From: Clostridia bacterium
GTDB lineage: Bacteria > Bacillota_A > Clostridia > Oscillospirales > CAG-272
DNA length: 27,342 nt
Direction of reading: 5' to 3'
Assembly (NCBI GenBank): GCA_017632155.1
Contig: JAGBRZ010000105.1
Span: forward strand, 1-27,342
Shown: positions 7,123 through 15,587 of the stretch, piece after piece
How positions within the stretch are numbered: the stretch's first letter is position 1
Layout of the letters: each line of letters starts with the position of its first letter
The notes under the pieces: generated by a model
Database searches by the model: none
What the model was told of the DNA's origin: nothing
What the model saw: the letters and a program-made list of their open reading frames with translations, nothing else
Made by a program: the position numbers and the translations under genes

Positions 7123-8622
7123 GTCAATGGGCTTCATTGTGGGGAACAGGAGGACGTCGCGGATGGAGGCGGAATCGGTGAGGAGCATTACGAGTCTGTC
7201 CACACCGAAGCCAAGGCCGCCTGTGGGGGGCAGACCGTACTCAAGTGCGGTGATATAGTCGTAATCCACCTGTGCCTTGCACGCGGGGTCCTGTGCCTTT
7301 CTTTCGGCTACCTGACGCTCGAAGCGCTCTCTCTGGTCGATGGGGTCGTTGAGCTCGGAGAATGCGTTGCCGAATTCGGTTGCGTTGATGAAGTATTCAA
7401 AACGCTCGGTGAATGCGGGATTTTCGGGCTTTCTCTTTGCAAGCGGGCTGTTCTCGACGGGGTAGTCATAAATGAAGGTGGGCTGGATGAGGTTTTCCTC
7501 GACGAATGCGTCAAAGAATTCAACAAGGATCGCGCCCTTGGTCTTTACTGCGGGAAGCTCGACGTGCTTTTCCTTTGCGACTGCGATTGCTTCCTCATCG
7601 GATGTGATCGCGTCGAAGTCAACGCCCGAATACTTCTTGACAGCCTCAACCATTGTCATTCTCTCCCAATGAGAGAGGTCGATCTCCTTGCCCTGATAGT
7701 TGACGGTGAGGGTGCCGCAGACGTTCATTGCCACGGTCTTCATCATCTCCTCGACAAGGTCCATCATACCGTGATAATCGGTGTATGCCTGATAAAGCTC
7801 GATGGAGGTGAACTCGGGGTTATGCTTGGTGTCCATACCCTCGTTACGGAAGATGCGTCCAACCTCGTAAACTCTGTCCATACCGCCAACGATAAGGCGC
7901 TTGAGGTAGAGCTCGGTTTCGATACGAAGGACCATATCCATATCAAGTGTGTTATGGTGAGTCATAAAGGGACGTGCGGATGCGCCGATCTCGAAGGGGG
8001 TAAGTATGGGGGTGTCGACCTCAAGGAAGCCCTTGGAGTCGAGATATGCGCGGAGCTCACGGAGAATGAGGCTGCGCTTTACAAAGGTATCCTTGACCTC
8101 GGGGTTAACGATGAGGTCGAGGTATCTCTGGCGGTATCTTGTGTCGGTATCCTTAAGTCCGTGGAACTTCTCGGGGAGAGGAAGGAGGGACTTGGAAAGG
8201 AGGGTGAGCTTCTGCGCGTGAACGGAGATCTCGCCGCGGCGGGTGAGGAAAACGAAGCCCTCGATACCGATGATGTCACCGATATCCCACTTGCGGTAGT
8301 CTGCAAACACGTCCTCGCCGACGTCGTTGATGCGGATATAGCACTGAATTCTGCCCTTGCCGTCAGCAAGGTCGATGAAGTTTGCCTTACCCATATCGCG
8401 GCGGCTCATAATTCTGCCCGCGAGGGAAACGGTCTTGCCGTCGAATTCCTCGAAGTTTGCCTTGATGTCAGTCGAGTAAGCGGTGACGTCGTACTTCATG
8501 ATCTCGAAGGGATTCTTTCCCGACTCGACCAGATTTGCGAGCTTTGCTCTTCTGTTTTCGATCTCCGAGGCTACGTTGACCTCGGGGGTCTCTATGTTCT
8601 CGTTATTGATAATGTCAGCCAT
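7120..8622 (-). CDS. lysS: Lysyl-tRNA synthetase, class II
   Basis: The 500-residue protein has the normal length for bacterial LysS. It charges tRNA-Lys with lysine in the cytoplasm. An N-terminal OB-fold anticodon-binding domain occupies about 60-150 (VSLAGRIMSRRDMGKANFIDL). The class II catalytic core follows: motif 2 at about 258-280 (FRNEGMDTKHNPEFTSIELY) and motif 3 at about 468-480 (GLGFGVDRLVMLL), ending in the usual LFPTMKP. AAAGG precedes the ATG. It is the last gene of the ftsE-ftsX operon, 17 bases after greA; greA-lysS pairing is frequent in Bacillota. A strong terminator follows. No T-box leader is seen, as expected for an internal operon gene. Confidence 0.98.
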   Translation of the reverse strand: MADIINNENIETPEVNVASEIENRRAKLANLVESGKNPFEIMKYDVTAYSTDIKANFEEFDGKTVSLAGRIMSRRDMGKANFIDLADGKGRIQCYIRINDVGEDVFADYRKWDIGDIIGIEGFVFLTRRGEISVHAQKLTLLSKSLLPLPEKFHGLKDTDTRYRQRYLDLIVNPEVKDTFVKRSLILRELRAYLDSKGFLEVDTPILTPFEIGASARPFMTHHNTLDMDMVLRIETELYLKRLIVGGMDRVYEVGRIFRNEGMDTKHNPEFTSIELYQAYTDYHGMMDLVEEMMKTVAMNVCGTLTVNYQGKEIDLSHWERMTMVEAVKKYSGVDFDAITSDEEAIAVAKEKHVELPAVKTKGAILVEFFDAFVEENLIQPTFIYDYPVENSPLAKRKPENPAFTERFEYFINATEFGNAFSELNDPIDQRERFERQVAERKAQDPACKAQVDYDYITALEYGLPPTGGLGFGVDRLVMLLTDSASIRDVLLFPTMKPID

Positions 8623-8639
8623 TTTGAGTGCCTTTCGTC

Positions 8640-9128
8640 TTACTTATTCTTTGTTCTTTCAACCTTGAGGATCTCGAGATCGAAGCTGCCGTTGGGAGCC
8701 TCAACAGTTACGGTTGCGCCCGCCTTCTTACCAACAAGTGCGCGGCCGATGGGGGACATATCCGAGATCTTGAGCTCTGCGGGGGATGCCTCGTTCGAAC
8801 CAACGATAACGTAGGTGATCTCCATTTCGTCTGCCTTATCAAAAACGGTAACGGTGGAACCAACGGAAACAACGGTGGAGTCGATCTGGCTTTCATCGAT
8901 GATAACGGCGTTCTGGATCTTGTCCTCGAGCTCCTTGATGCGTGCCTCAACTCTCGCCTGTTCTGTTCTCGCCTCATCGTACTCGGCGTTCTCGGAAAGG
9001 TCTCCGAATCCGCGTGCTACTTCGATATCGTGGATAACTTCAGCGCGGCGTGTGTTCTTCAGATAATCAAGCTCGGTTACGAGCTCATTGTAGCCCTCTT
9101 GGGTGTAGTAGATAGGTTTTGTTGCCAT
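8640..9128 (-). CDS. greA: Transcription elongation factor GreA
   Basis: At 162 residues this is the standard GreA length. GreA enters the RNA polymerase secondary channel and stimulates cleavage of backtracked transcripts. The N-terminal coiled coil carries the signature GDLSENAEYDEAR at about 42-54, including the acidic tip residues D43 and E46 that help hold the catalytic metal. The C-terminal globular domain has the typical SPIGRALVGKKAG stretch. GGGAG lies upstream of the ATG. The gene is 12 bases after the S41 protease gene and 17 before lysS, so it belongs to the same transcript. Confidence 0.97.
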   Translation of the reverse strand: MATKPIYYTQEGYNELVTELDYLKNTRRAEVIHDIEVARGFGDLSENAEYDEARTEQARVEARIKELEDKIQNAVIIDESQIDSTVVSVGSTVTVFDKADEMEITYVIVGSNEASPAELKISDMSPIGRALVGKKAGATVTVEAPNGSFDLEILKVERTKNK

Positions 9129-9140
9129 GATTTTTCTCCC

Positions 9141-10445
9141 TTATTTACCGATGAGGTCGATAGCCGCCTGAATCTGGTTGTCTTCCGCGTCGGTGATTTT
9201 ATATATATTTTTATTTTTCAATGCTTCATCGAGGTCGATCTCGAGATCGGGTTTGATTCCGATTCCATCGTATCCCTCGGAAATGGGCGGGAAATACATT
9301 TTTGTGGTCATCTTTACCGCCTCGGCATAGCCGGCATATTCAAGCGAAAAGATGGTCTGCATACTTCCCTTACCGTAGGTCGTCGTTCCGACGATCTTGG
9401 AGATCTTGTAATCCATAAGTGCACAGGTAAACAGCTCTGCGGCTGACGCTGTGCTTCCGTTTGCAAGAACCGCGGACTTGCCCATAACCTTATCGCGGTA
9501 CTTGGCAATATCCTTCTTCGAAACATTGCAAGCGGAGTATGCGGATGTGGGCGAATATTTCACCTCCGCAACCTGGGTCACAACTTCTGTTCCCGCGCGG
9601 TCACGCGTTTTGATGAGGACATCCCCTTCATTCAACATATAGCTTAAAACAGCGGTAATGGAAGCAAGGTCGCCGCCGCCGTTATAGCGAACGTCAAAAA
9701 GGAAATATTCAACTCCCGCTGCAATCAGTGAATCCATTGCGGTGCAGAACTGCGAGGGGGTTGTGAGATCGAACTGAGTGATCTTGATAATTCCAACCTT
9801 GGCATCAGTTTCACAAACGTGATACATAACCGATTCGGAGGTGAATTTATCTCTCATTATCGAGAATTCAACTTCCTCGGTATATCCCTCTCCGCGGCGA
9901 ACGGTGAACTCACAAAGGGTTCCCTTGACGCCTTGGAGCTTTGCAAGAGCGGCGTAGTATCCGAGCTCGGATACAGACTCCTTATTCTCTCCTCCGCCAA
10001 CGTAAACGATCAGGTCGCCGGGCTCAACTCCTGCGGCAAGTGCGGGGGAATTGGGAAGTACCGAGATGATCTCGATGCATTTGTAATCGGGGTTTTCGAT
10101 AACGGTAACACCGATGCCCTGTGTTTCGCCCTGATTCTCTGCTGTCATCAGCGCGAATTCTTCCTCATTGTAATACTCGGCATATCTGTCATTGATGGCA
10201 ACGCCCATACCGCTTACCATTGCACGGCAAAGTGTTTCCTCATCAATTTCATAATAGGAATAGGTTTTAAAAAGTTTGATGATCTCCTCAAGCTTACTGC
10301 TGATGACAGGCTCACCGCCGCTTTGCACGTCGCCGTTTTCATCTCTGTAATAAGAATCGGCAAAAGCGCAGGACGACATTGCAGTGAGAAGCATTGCCGC
10401 AATAAGAATGAGAATTACTGTTGATAACGATATTCTTTTTTTCAT
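9141..10445 (-). CDS. S41-family C-terminal processing protease (CtpA-like) with PDZ domain
   Basis: The 434-residue secreted or lipid-anchored protein begins with a signal sequence ending LLTAMSSC. The Cys at 26 could be a lipobox, though MSSC is a weak match. A PDZ domain spans about 105-190 (GIGVTVIENPD, SPALAAGVEPGDLIVYVGG). The S41 core has NGSTASAAE with nucleophile S334, and YGKGS with base K359; the 25-residue spacing fits the Ser-Lys dyad of Prc/CtpA enzymes. Such proteases cleave near the C-terminus of exported proteins and often regulate cell-wall hydrolases. Sitting directly after the M23 hydrolase gene, it may act on that protein (inference). An AAGG sequence formed partly by the upstream gene's stop region is its SD. 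Confidence 0.93.
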   Translation of the reverse strand: MKKRISLSTVILILIAAMLLTAMSSCAFADSYYRDENGDVQSGGEPVISSKLEEIIKLFKTYSYYEIDEETLCRAMVSGMGVAINDRYAEYYNEEEFALMTAENQGETQGIGVTVIENPDYKCIEIISVLPNSPALAAGVEPGDLIVYVGGGENKESVSELGYYAALAKLQGVKGTLCEFTVRRGEGYTEEVEFSIMRDKFTSESVMYHVCETDAKVGIIKITQFDLTTPSQFCTAMDSLIAAGVEYFLFDVRYNGGGDLASITAVLSYMLNEGDVLIKTRDRAGTEVVTQVAEVKYSPTSAYSACNVSKKDIAKYRDKVMGKSAVLANGSTASAAELFTCALMDYKISKIVGTTTYGKGSMQTIFSLEYAGYAEAVKMTTKMYFPPISEGYDGIGIKPDLEIDLDEALKNKNIYKITDAEDNQIQAAIDLIGK

Positions 10446-10453
10446 GGTTTACC

Positions 10454-11743
10454 TTAGGGTTTCTTAACGTATTTGAGCGGATCGACCTTTTCGCCGTTCA
10501 CTCTGACTTCAAAATGGAGGTGATTACCCGTGCTTGATCCCGTTGTTCCGACAGCGGCAATAACTGCGCCTTGATCAACGTAGTCGCCCGCCTTTACGTA
10601 AAGTTTAGAGGCGTGGGCATAAAGAGTGTTATAACCGTTGCCGTGGTCAAGCAGAACGTAATATCCATATGACGTGTGGTATTTTGCTATAAGTACCTTG
10701 CCGGATTTTGATGCATAGATATCTGTTCCTCGGTAGGCGGGGATATCGATACCGTAATGCATTTTTTTGTAATAGCCAAGCTCGGGAAGAGTTCTGATAC
10801 CGAATTCAAAGGACAGCTCGTTAAATGCCAGCGGAACCGGCCAGAGATACGACTGTTTTCTGATCGCCTCGGCAAGAGCCTCCTGGCGCTTGCGCTCCTC
10901 TTCCTTTTCCTTTTCGATAGCTATCTGCTCACGGCGCTTGTTTTCCTCTTTGATCGCTGCGTTGACCTCGGCTTCGAAATCTGCATCGAGCATGGCGGAA
11001 AGATTTTCGTATTCACCCTTTGCGCCGGTCAGCTCTGCTATCTCTGCTTCGAGCGCTGCAAGGCTCTCTTCGTTTTCGGCCTTCCATTGCTCGATCTCCG
11101 CTTGCTTTGCTTCAAGCTCGGCAATTGCTGCCTCGTGAGCCTCGGAATCCTTCAAAAGCTTCTGATACTTTTCGTCAAGCACTGTTTTCTGCTCGTCGAT
11201 ATTTTTGAGCAGAGTATCGCTGTAACGGACAAGGCTGCTTACTCTGTCTATTCTTGCCAGAAGGTCTGTGAAACTTTCAGCTCCAAGCAAAATTTCAAGG
11301 TAATTTGCACTTCCCTGCTCATAGCTCATTCGCAAAAGGTCAAGGAAGGTGGCATACGCTTTATCATATTCAACTCGGATGGCGGAAATCTCTTTTCCGA
11401 CGAGTTTGAGCTCGTTGTCGTAATAGAGTCTTGTTTTCTCAAGGTCCTTGAGCTGATCGTTATACACAGCCTCTGCCATCAGGTAAAGCGCACGCGTTTC
11501 GTCGGCTGTTGCCTGAAGGCTTTCAGCTCGCTTGATGTCGGCTTTAAGCTCTGCAAGCATCTTATCATATTCTTTGAGCTGCAGGCGCATTGCCTCAAGG
11601 TCATCGGTTTTTATGTCATTATAATCAGCCTTGTCGTACCATACCGACCCGGCTGTTACAGGTACTGCGGCAATGAGCAAAATCAGCGACAGGATAAAGG
11701 CTATTGCGCGAACCGACGCTTTTTTTGTTCTGTTAGTTTGCAT
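10454..11743 (-). CDS. Secreted coiled-coil M23 murein endopeptidase (EnvC/PcsB-type FtsEX partner)
   Basis: The 429-residue protein has a signal sequence (about 10-32), then ~270 residues of coiled coil rich in Glu, Lys, Ala and Leu, then a C-terminal M23 (LytM) domain from about 300. The metal ligands are intact: H329 and D333 in MHYGID, H377 in LYAHAS, and H408/H410 in NHLHFEV. M23 enzymes cut peptide cross-bridges in peptidoglycan. Long coiled coils of this kind dock to FtsX, and ftsEX lies directly upstream, so this is very likely the hydrolase or activator controlled by FtsEX. Because the ligands are present it should be catalytic, unlike E. coli EnvC, whose LytM domain is degenerate. 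GGAG precedes the ATG. An 18-base gap separates it from ftsX. Confidence 0.93.
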   Translation of the reverse strand: MQTNRTKKASVRAIAFILSLILLIAAVPVTAGSVWYDKADYNDIKTDDLEAMRLQLKEYDKMLAELKADIKRAESLQATADETRALYLMAEAVYNDQLKDLEKTRLYYDNELKLVGKEISAIRVEYDKAYATFLDLLRMSYEQGSANYLEILLGAESFTDLLARIDRVSSLVRYSDTLLKNIDEQKTVLDEKYQKLLKDSEAHEAAIAELEAKQAEIEQWKAENEESLAALEAEIAELTGAKGEYENLSAMLDADFEAEVNAAIKEENKRREQIAIEKEKEEERKRQEALAEAIRKQSYLWPVPLAFNELSFEFGIRTLPELGYYKKMHYGIDIPAYRGTDIYASKSGKVLIAKYHTSYGYYVLLDHGNGYNTLYAHASKLYVKAGDYVDQGAVIAAVGTTGSSTGNHLHFEVRVNGEKVDPLKYVKKP

Positions 11744-11761
11744 AAATTAACTCCAATATTA

Positions 11762-12688
11762 TCAGTTATTAAGGTTCTTCTGAAGAGAAATGATACTCGC
11801 GGCAACGCCGGTAACAACTCCGAGAAGAACGAATAATACAAGCAATTCCGCCTGCATATCCGCATAGGGCACAAGGGAGAACATATTGAGAACTCCTTCG
11901 GTTTCGCCATCCATCATCTTGGAGGCATAACCGTAAAGTCCCATATCGGCAAAGAATGCGATGATCGCCGAAACGGCTCCGATGGTGACGCCTTCAATTA
12001 TAAAAGGAGCGATAATATAGCCCTTGGTTGCGCCGATGAAGCGCATAATACTGATCTCGGTTCGTCTTCCGTGAACCGCAAGCTTTACCGTGTTGAAGAT
12101 AACGAAAAGGCTGACGGCAAGCAGAAGCACGATGAACCACATAAAGACGAAGGATGCGCCGCTCTTGAAATTCTCGATCGTTGTGGCATATTCAACTCGG
12201 TTGTTGACCTTCATTACACCCTCGATCAGCAAAAGATCATATTCAAGCTTATTTGCGCCTGCGGTGTCCTTATATGTAACGATGAAGGAATCTGCAAGGG
12301 GATTATCTCCGCTTTCGGCAATCGAATCAAAAAGATCTGCGTAATCGGGATAGGTCTCCTTCATAGATTCAAAACCCGATTCCTTTGAAACAAAGTCAAC
12401 GTAGGTGACATTAGGCAGAGCCTTTATGTCCTCGGTGATGATCTGCAATTCCTCGGGGGTGACGTCATAATCTGCAAAGACAACGATCTCGTTGAGAAGA
12501 CCGAGCTTTTCCATATTGACGTCTATATTCCTTATGAGCAATCCAAACGCGCCAAGAAGGATGAGGCAGGAGGAAAGCACAAGGATGGACGCAATTCCCG
12601 TTACTCTGTGTCGCCAGATATTGCGGAATGCATCAAAGATGAAGTAAAAGGGATTATAGAAGCGGCGAGGCTCGTTCGAATTACTCAT
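11762..12688 (-). CDS. ftsX: Cell division / wall-hydrolase regulating permease FtsX
   Basis: The 308-residue membrane protein has the FtsX layout: a cytoplasmic N-terminus (NPFYFIFDAFRNIWRHRVTGIAS), TM1 at about 33-53, a large extracellular loop of ~120 residues, and three more helices at about 179-200, 225-247 and 280-302. FtsX pairs with the ATPase FtsE and relays ATP hydrolysis to extracellular murein hydrolases. The RRTEISIMRFIGAT segment before TM3 is the conserved coupling region. Its ATG overlaps the end of ftsE by 8 bases, so translation is coupled. The partner hydrolase is probably the next gene. Confidence 0.97.
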   Translation of the reverse strand: MSNSNEPRRFYNPFYFIFDAFRNIWRHRVTGIASILVLSSCLILLGAFGLLIRNIDVNMEKLGLLNEIVVFADYDVTPEELQIITEDIKALPNVTYVDFVSKESGFESMKETYPDYADLFDSIAESGDNPLADSFIVTYKDTAGANKLEYDLLLIEGVMKVNNRVEYATTIENFKSGASFVFMWFIVLLLAVSLFVIFNTVKLAVHGRRTEISIMRFIGATKGYIIAPFIIEGVTIGAVSAIIAFFADMGLYGYASKMMDGETEGVLNMFSLVPYADMQAELLVLFVLLGVVTGVAASIISLQKNLNN

Positions 12689-13400
12689 TTTCGCCTCCTA
12701 TATTCTCCGCATTCTCGAAATCTGCCGCAGCAGATTCAAGGTTGATATCGGAATCAAGCTTACCGCCGTCAAGAGTGATAACTCTGTGACCGAAGCGTTC
12801 AACAAGATCCATCTCGTGTGTGACCACGATAACGGTCTTACCGAGGATCTGATTTATCTTCATAAGAAGATTCATGATCTCGATGCTCATTTCGGGGTCG
12901 ATGTTACCCGTGGGCTCATCTGCGATGATGATATCGGGATTGTTTGCGATAGCTCTTGCAAGCGCGACTCTTTGCTGTTCACCGCCCGAAAGCTCCCGGG
13001 GGAAGTGCTTTTGCTTATTCTCCATTGCAACCGTGCGGAGAAGCGCGGGAACGCGGCGGCGGATCTCTGCGCCGGGGGTTCCGACAGCACGCATTATGCA
13101 TGCGATATTCTCATAAGCGGTCTTGTCACGGAAAAGACGGAAGTCCTGGAAAACCATTCCAAGCTTTCTGCGGTAATACGGAATGCCTCGAGCAGGGAGT
13201 GCTGTCACATCTATTCCGTCAACAAGGATCTTACCCTCGGTCACCTTTTCCTCGCGGAGCAAAAGCTTTGTGAGAGTCGTTTTACCCGCACCCGAATGAC
13301 CGATTATGAAAACGAACTCGCCGTCATTGATCTGAAAGCTGACGTTTTGGAGGGCTTGAGTATCGCTGTATTCTTTGGTTACGTTTATAAACTCGATCAT
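12681..13400 (-). CDS. ftsE: Cell division ATP-binding protein FtsE
   Basis: The 239-residue ABC ATPase has all nucleotide-binding motifs: Walker A GHSGAGKT (34-41), the Q-loop at Q85 (MVFQDFRLF, typical of FtsE), signature LSGGEQQR (137-144), Walker B IIIADEPT (157-164) and the switch His at 195. It dimerises on the cytoplasmic face of FtsX. A ~25-residue C-terminal tail (SAAADFENAENIGGENE) is longer than in many homologues. The stop overlaps ftsX, and the start follows the regulator gene by 5 bases. Confidence 0.97.
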   Translation of the reverse strand: MIEFINVTKEYSDTQALQNVSFQINDGEFVFIIGHSGAGKTTLTKLLLREEKVTEGKILVDGIDVTALPARGIPYYRRKLGMVFQDFRLFRDKTAYENIACIMRAVGTPGAEIRRRVPALLRTVAMENKQKHFPRELSGGEQQRVALARAIANNPDIIIADEPTGNIDPEMSIEIMNLLMKINQILGKTVIVVTHEMDLVERFGHRVITLDGGKLDSDINLESAAADFENAENIGGENE

Positions 13401-13405
13401 TTCAA

Positions 13406-14497
13406 TCAGAACTTGAGGCCTTTGGTGGACATATATTTCTTGACCATCAAAGCGACCTTAAAGGTGATCGCGTGCTCGAGCTCGCGAAGGTCAAGGCCTG
13501 TGAGCTTGCGGATCTTTTCAAGTCTGTATACAAGGGTGTTTCTGTGAACGAAAAGCTTACGCGAGGTTTCGGAAACGTTGAGGTTGTTCTCAAAGAAGCA
13601 CTGGATCGTCATAAGAGTTTCCTGGTCGAGCGATTCAAGGCTGCCCTTCTTGAAAACTTCCTGAAGGAACATTTCGCAGAGAGTGGTGGGGAGCTGATAA
13701 ATAAGTCTGCCGATGCCGAGGTTTTCGTAGCCGATTATGTTCTTTTCGGTTTCAAATACCTTACCAACCTCAATAGCGACCTGAGCCTCTTTGTATGCAC
13801 CCGCAAGGTCCTTGATGGTCTCAACAATGGTGGAGATACCGATCGTTACCTTGGTATAGAACTCGGTGTTGAGAGTATCCGCGATCTTCTGCGCGATCTT
13901 TTCCATATCGCGCGATTCGGTGCCGGGCTTTACGTCCTTGACGAGAACGATGTCGCGCTCACCAACGCTGATGATGTATTCATGCGCCTTATCCGGGAAC
14001 ATATTCTGAAGCATCTCGAAGGGGAGCATATCCGCCTTGCCGAGGAATTTGATGAGGAATACGACTCGGTGCTCATCGGTGTTGAAGTGAAGCTCCTTAG
14101 CCTTGATATAAATATCGCTGGGAAGAATATTATCAAGGATGATATTCTTGATAAAGGAGCGTTTATCGTATTTCTCGTCGTAAAGATTTTTGATATTGGA
14201 AAGAGAAACGGCAAGCATCTTTGAGAGCACGTCCGCCATCTTATCTTCGCCTTCAACAAAAACGAGATACTCGTTCTTGACGCCATATCCGATGGGACGG
14301 TAAGTATACCCTCCCTTGCAATAGGATTCAAGAGAGGAAACATATAACATATTATCGCGCGCTGCGGCTCTTGATTCGCCAATTCTTACAAGCTCGGAGC
14401 AAGAAATAATAATTCCGTTTTCGTCGATTACGCCGATAACGCGATCAACGGTATCCTTCATCTGATGAATTACGCCTTGAAACAGTCTGTTAGACAT
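13406..14497 (-). CDS. PucR/CdaR-type transcriptional regulator with C-terminal HTH
   Basis: The 363-residue protein ends in a PucR-type helix-turn-helix (HTH_30) at about 290-355, with the diagnostic VHRNTLVYRLEKIRKLTGLDL followed by a FKVALMV helix. The N-terminal ~100 residues (VIGVIDENGIIISCSELVRIGE) resemble the sensor domain of CdaR-like sugar-diacid regulators, and the middle (about 140-260) looks like a GGDEF-like/PucR linker domain. It is the first gene of the operon with ftsE, ftsX, the M23 and S41 genes, greA and lysS. Ligand and targets are unknown; it may be autoregulatory, since a perfect hairpin lies between its promoter and start. GGATTGG and AGGA sequences precede the ATG. 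Confidence 0.88.
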   Translation of the reverse strand: MSNRLFQGVIHQMKDTVDRVIGVIDENGIIISCSELVRIGESRAAARDNMLYVSSLESYCKGGYTYRPIGYGVKNEYLVFVEGEDKMADVLSKMLAVSLSNIKNLYDEKYDKRSFIKNIILDNILPSDIYIKAKELHFNTDEHRVVFLIKFLGKADMLPFEMLQNMFPDKAHEYIISVGERDIVLVKDVKPGTESRDMEKIAQKIADTLNTEFYTKVTIGISTIVETIKDLAGAYKEAQVAIEVGKVFETEKNIIGYENLGIGRLIYQLPTTLCEMFLQEVFKKGSLESLDQETLMTIQCFFENNLNVSETSRKLFVHRNTLVYRLEKIRKLTGLDLRELEHAITFKVALMVKKYMSTKGLKF

Positions 14498-14520
14498 CCT
14501 AAAAAATCCAATCCTTTCTG

Positions 14521-14541
14521 CAAAAGGGATATTCCCTTTTG
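14521..14541 (-). promoter_or_regulatory. Perfect palindrome in the leader of the regulator-ftsEX operon
   Basis: CAAAAGGGA (14521-14529) and TCCCTTTTG (14533-14541) form a 9-base perfect inverted repeat with a 3-base centre. It lies between the promoter and the SD of the PucR-type gene. It could be an operator for the encoded regulator or a leader hairpin; the sequence alone does not decide. Confidence 0.5.
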
Positions 14542-14573
14542 TTTGGGTAGTAATTTTGTATATACTGTACTAT

Positions 14574-14602
14574 ATTTTACTATAATTTTTGTTAAATTTC
14601 AA
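14574..14602 (-). promoter_or_regulatory. Sigma-A promoter of the pucR-ftsEX-M23-S41-greA-lysS operon
   Basis: TTGAAA, a 17-base spacer and TAAAAT lie on the minus strand about 75 bases before the regulator's ATG. No other strong promoter or large gap occurs before the lysS terminator, so seven genes are probably served from here. Confidence 0.7.
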
Positions 14603-14696
14603 TAGGGTTTTGAATATTATTTCTAATTTTGGGGCTCTTTTTTTGTAAATATTTCATAAACAAGAGAAAAGATTCCCAAAAAAGTGCACAAAAGCC

Positions 14697-15446
14697 TTAT
14701 CTGAGCTCAAATTCGGAGGAAAGACAAGCCAGAACGAAAGCTGCCGCGCTTTCGGTTCGCAGTATTCTTTTGCCAAGTCCGAGAAGAGAAAGACCAGCCT
14801 CCTCTGCCTTTTCTGCCTCCTCCGGAGAGAAGCCGCCCTCGGGTCCGACAACGATGGCTACGCTCTTGGGCGGCTCTGCACGAAGACTTTCAAGCGTTGT
14901 GCCGAGCATACGCTCGCCTTCCTTTTCATAGCAGAATATCGCAAGATCGCATTTTGCCGCCTCTGCGAGCATATCGGAAAAAGACGCGGGTTCTGTTACT
15001 TCGGGCACTATACCTCTGCCGCACTGCTTTGCCGCCTCTGCCGCAATACGGCGTCGACGTTGCGATTTCGATCCCTCTTTTTCACCCTTCATACGCACGA
15101 TACAACGCGAGGATTCAAAAGGAACGATTGCGGATGCGCCGAATTCGACGGATTTCTGAATGGCTACGTCAAGGCGTTCTCCTTTTACGAGAGCCTGATA
15201 CACAGTTGCCTTATAAGGCGGTTCCGCAGGACAATCAATAACGTTTAATATCTCACAATTGACCTCACTGTCGCGGATCTTTGTGAGCGTGCAATCGTAA
15301 TCTCTTCCCTCTCCGTCACAAACGGTCAGGCCATCGCCGACAGCCATACGGAGCGAGCGCGCAATATGAAACGCATCCTCTCCCAGAATGGAAATAATGC
15401 GCTCTTCTTCATTTATATTCTCTTTTGACACAAAAAAACGGGGCAT
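14697..15446 (-). CDS. rsmE: 16S rRNA (uracil(1498)-N3)-methyltransferase RsmE
   Basis: The 249-residue SPOUT-family enzyme methylates N3 of U1498 in 16S rRNA using SAM. It has the PUA-like N-terminal domain (about 1-70, HIARSLRMAVGD) and the SPOUT knot signatures KSVEFGASAIVPFESSRC (about 98-115), AAKQCGRGIVP, GPEGGFS (201-207) and LGLGKRILRTESAA (222-235). GGAGG precedes the ATG by 8 bases. It has its own consensus promoter and no neighbour in the same transcript is evident. I see no strong terminator in the roughly 90 bases after it before the next promoter. Confidence 0.97.
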   Translation of the reverse strand: MPRFFVSKENINEEERIISILGEDAFHIARSLRMAVGDGLTVCDGEGRDYDCTLTKIRDSEVNCEILNVIDCPAEPPYKATVYQALVKGERLDVAIQKSVEFGASAIVPFESSRCIVRMKGEKEGSKSQRRRRIAAEAAKQCGRGIVPEVTEPASFSDMLAEAAKCDLAIFCYEKEGERMLGTTLESLRAEPPKSVAIVVGPEGGFSPEEAEKAEEAGLSLLGLGKRILRTESAAAFVLACLSSEFELR

Positions 15447-15477
15447 AGCAAGATCCTCCGAAAAAATTAGCCATAAT

Positions 15478-15506
15478 ATTATATATTATCTGCATTTTTT
15501 TGTCAA
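15478..15506 (-). promoter_or_regulatory. Consensus sigma-A promoter of rsmE
   Basis: TTGACA, exactly 17 bases, then TATAAT on the minus strand; both hexamers match consensus. The start codon is about 30 bases downstream. Confidence 0.85.
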
Positions 15507-15540
15507 TTACTATATTGTGAATTTTACACAAAATAGCGCA

Positions 15541-15579
15541 AAAAATGAGCTCCGGCGGCACATTTTGCGCCGTCGGAGC
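15541..15579 (-). terminator. Terminator of the amino-acid ABC transporter operon
   Basis: GCTCCGACGGC and GCCGCCGGAGC (stem arms at 549-559 and 569-579 of the 15-kb block, i.e. 15549-15559 and 15569-15579) pair over 11 bases with one G-T wobble. Five T residues follow on the minus strand. The stem starts 8 bases after the ATPase stop. Confidence 0.85.
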
Positions 15580-15587
15580 ATAAATTT

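Noticed and set aside
7108..8814. Long plus-strand open frame opposite lysS (568 codons)
   Set aside because: It lies antisense to lysS and part of greA, both unmistakable. Its length follows from the codon bias of the minus-strand genes. The translation is low-complexity Leu/Val/Gly/Asp text with no recognisable domain, and no promoter or SD precedes it.
10757..11836. Plus-strand open frame opposite the M23 gene (359 codons)
   Set aside because: Antisense to the coiled-coil hydrolase; the Leu/Phe-rich text mirrors the Glu/Lys/Ala codons of the coiled coil, not a real membrane protein.
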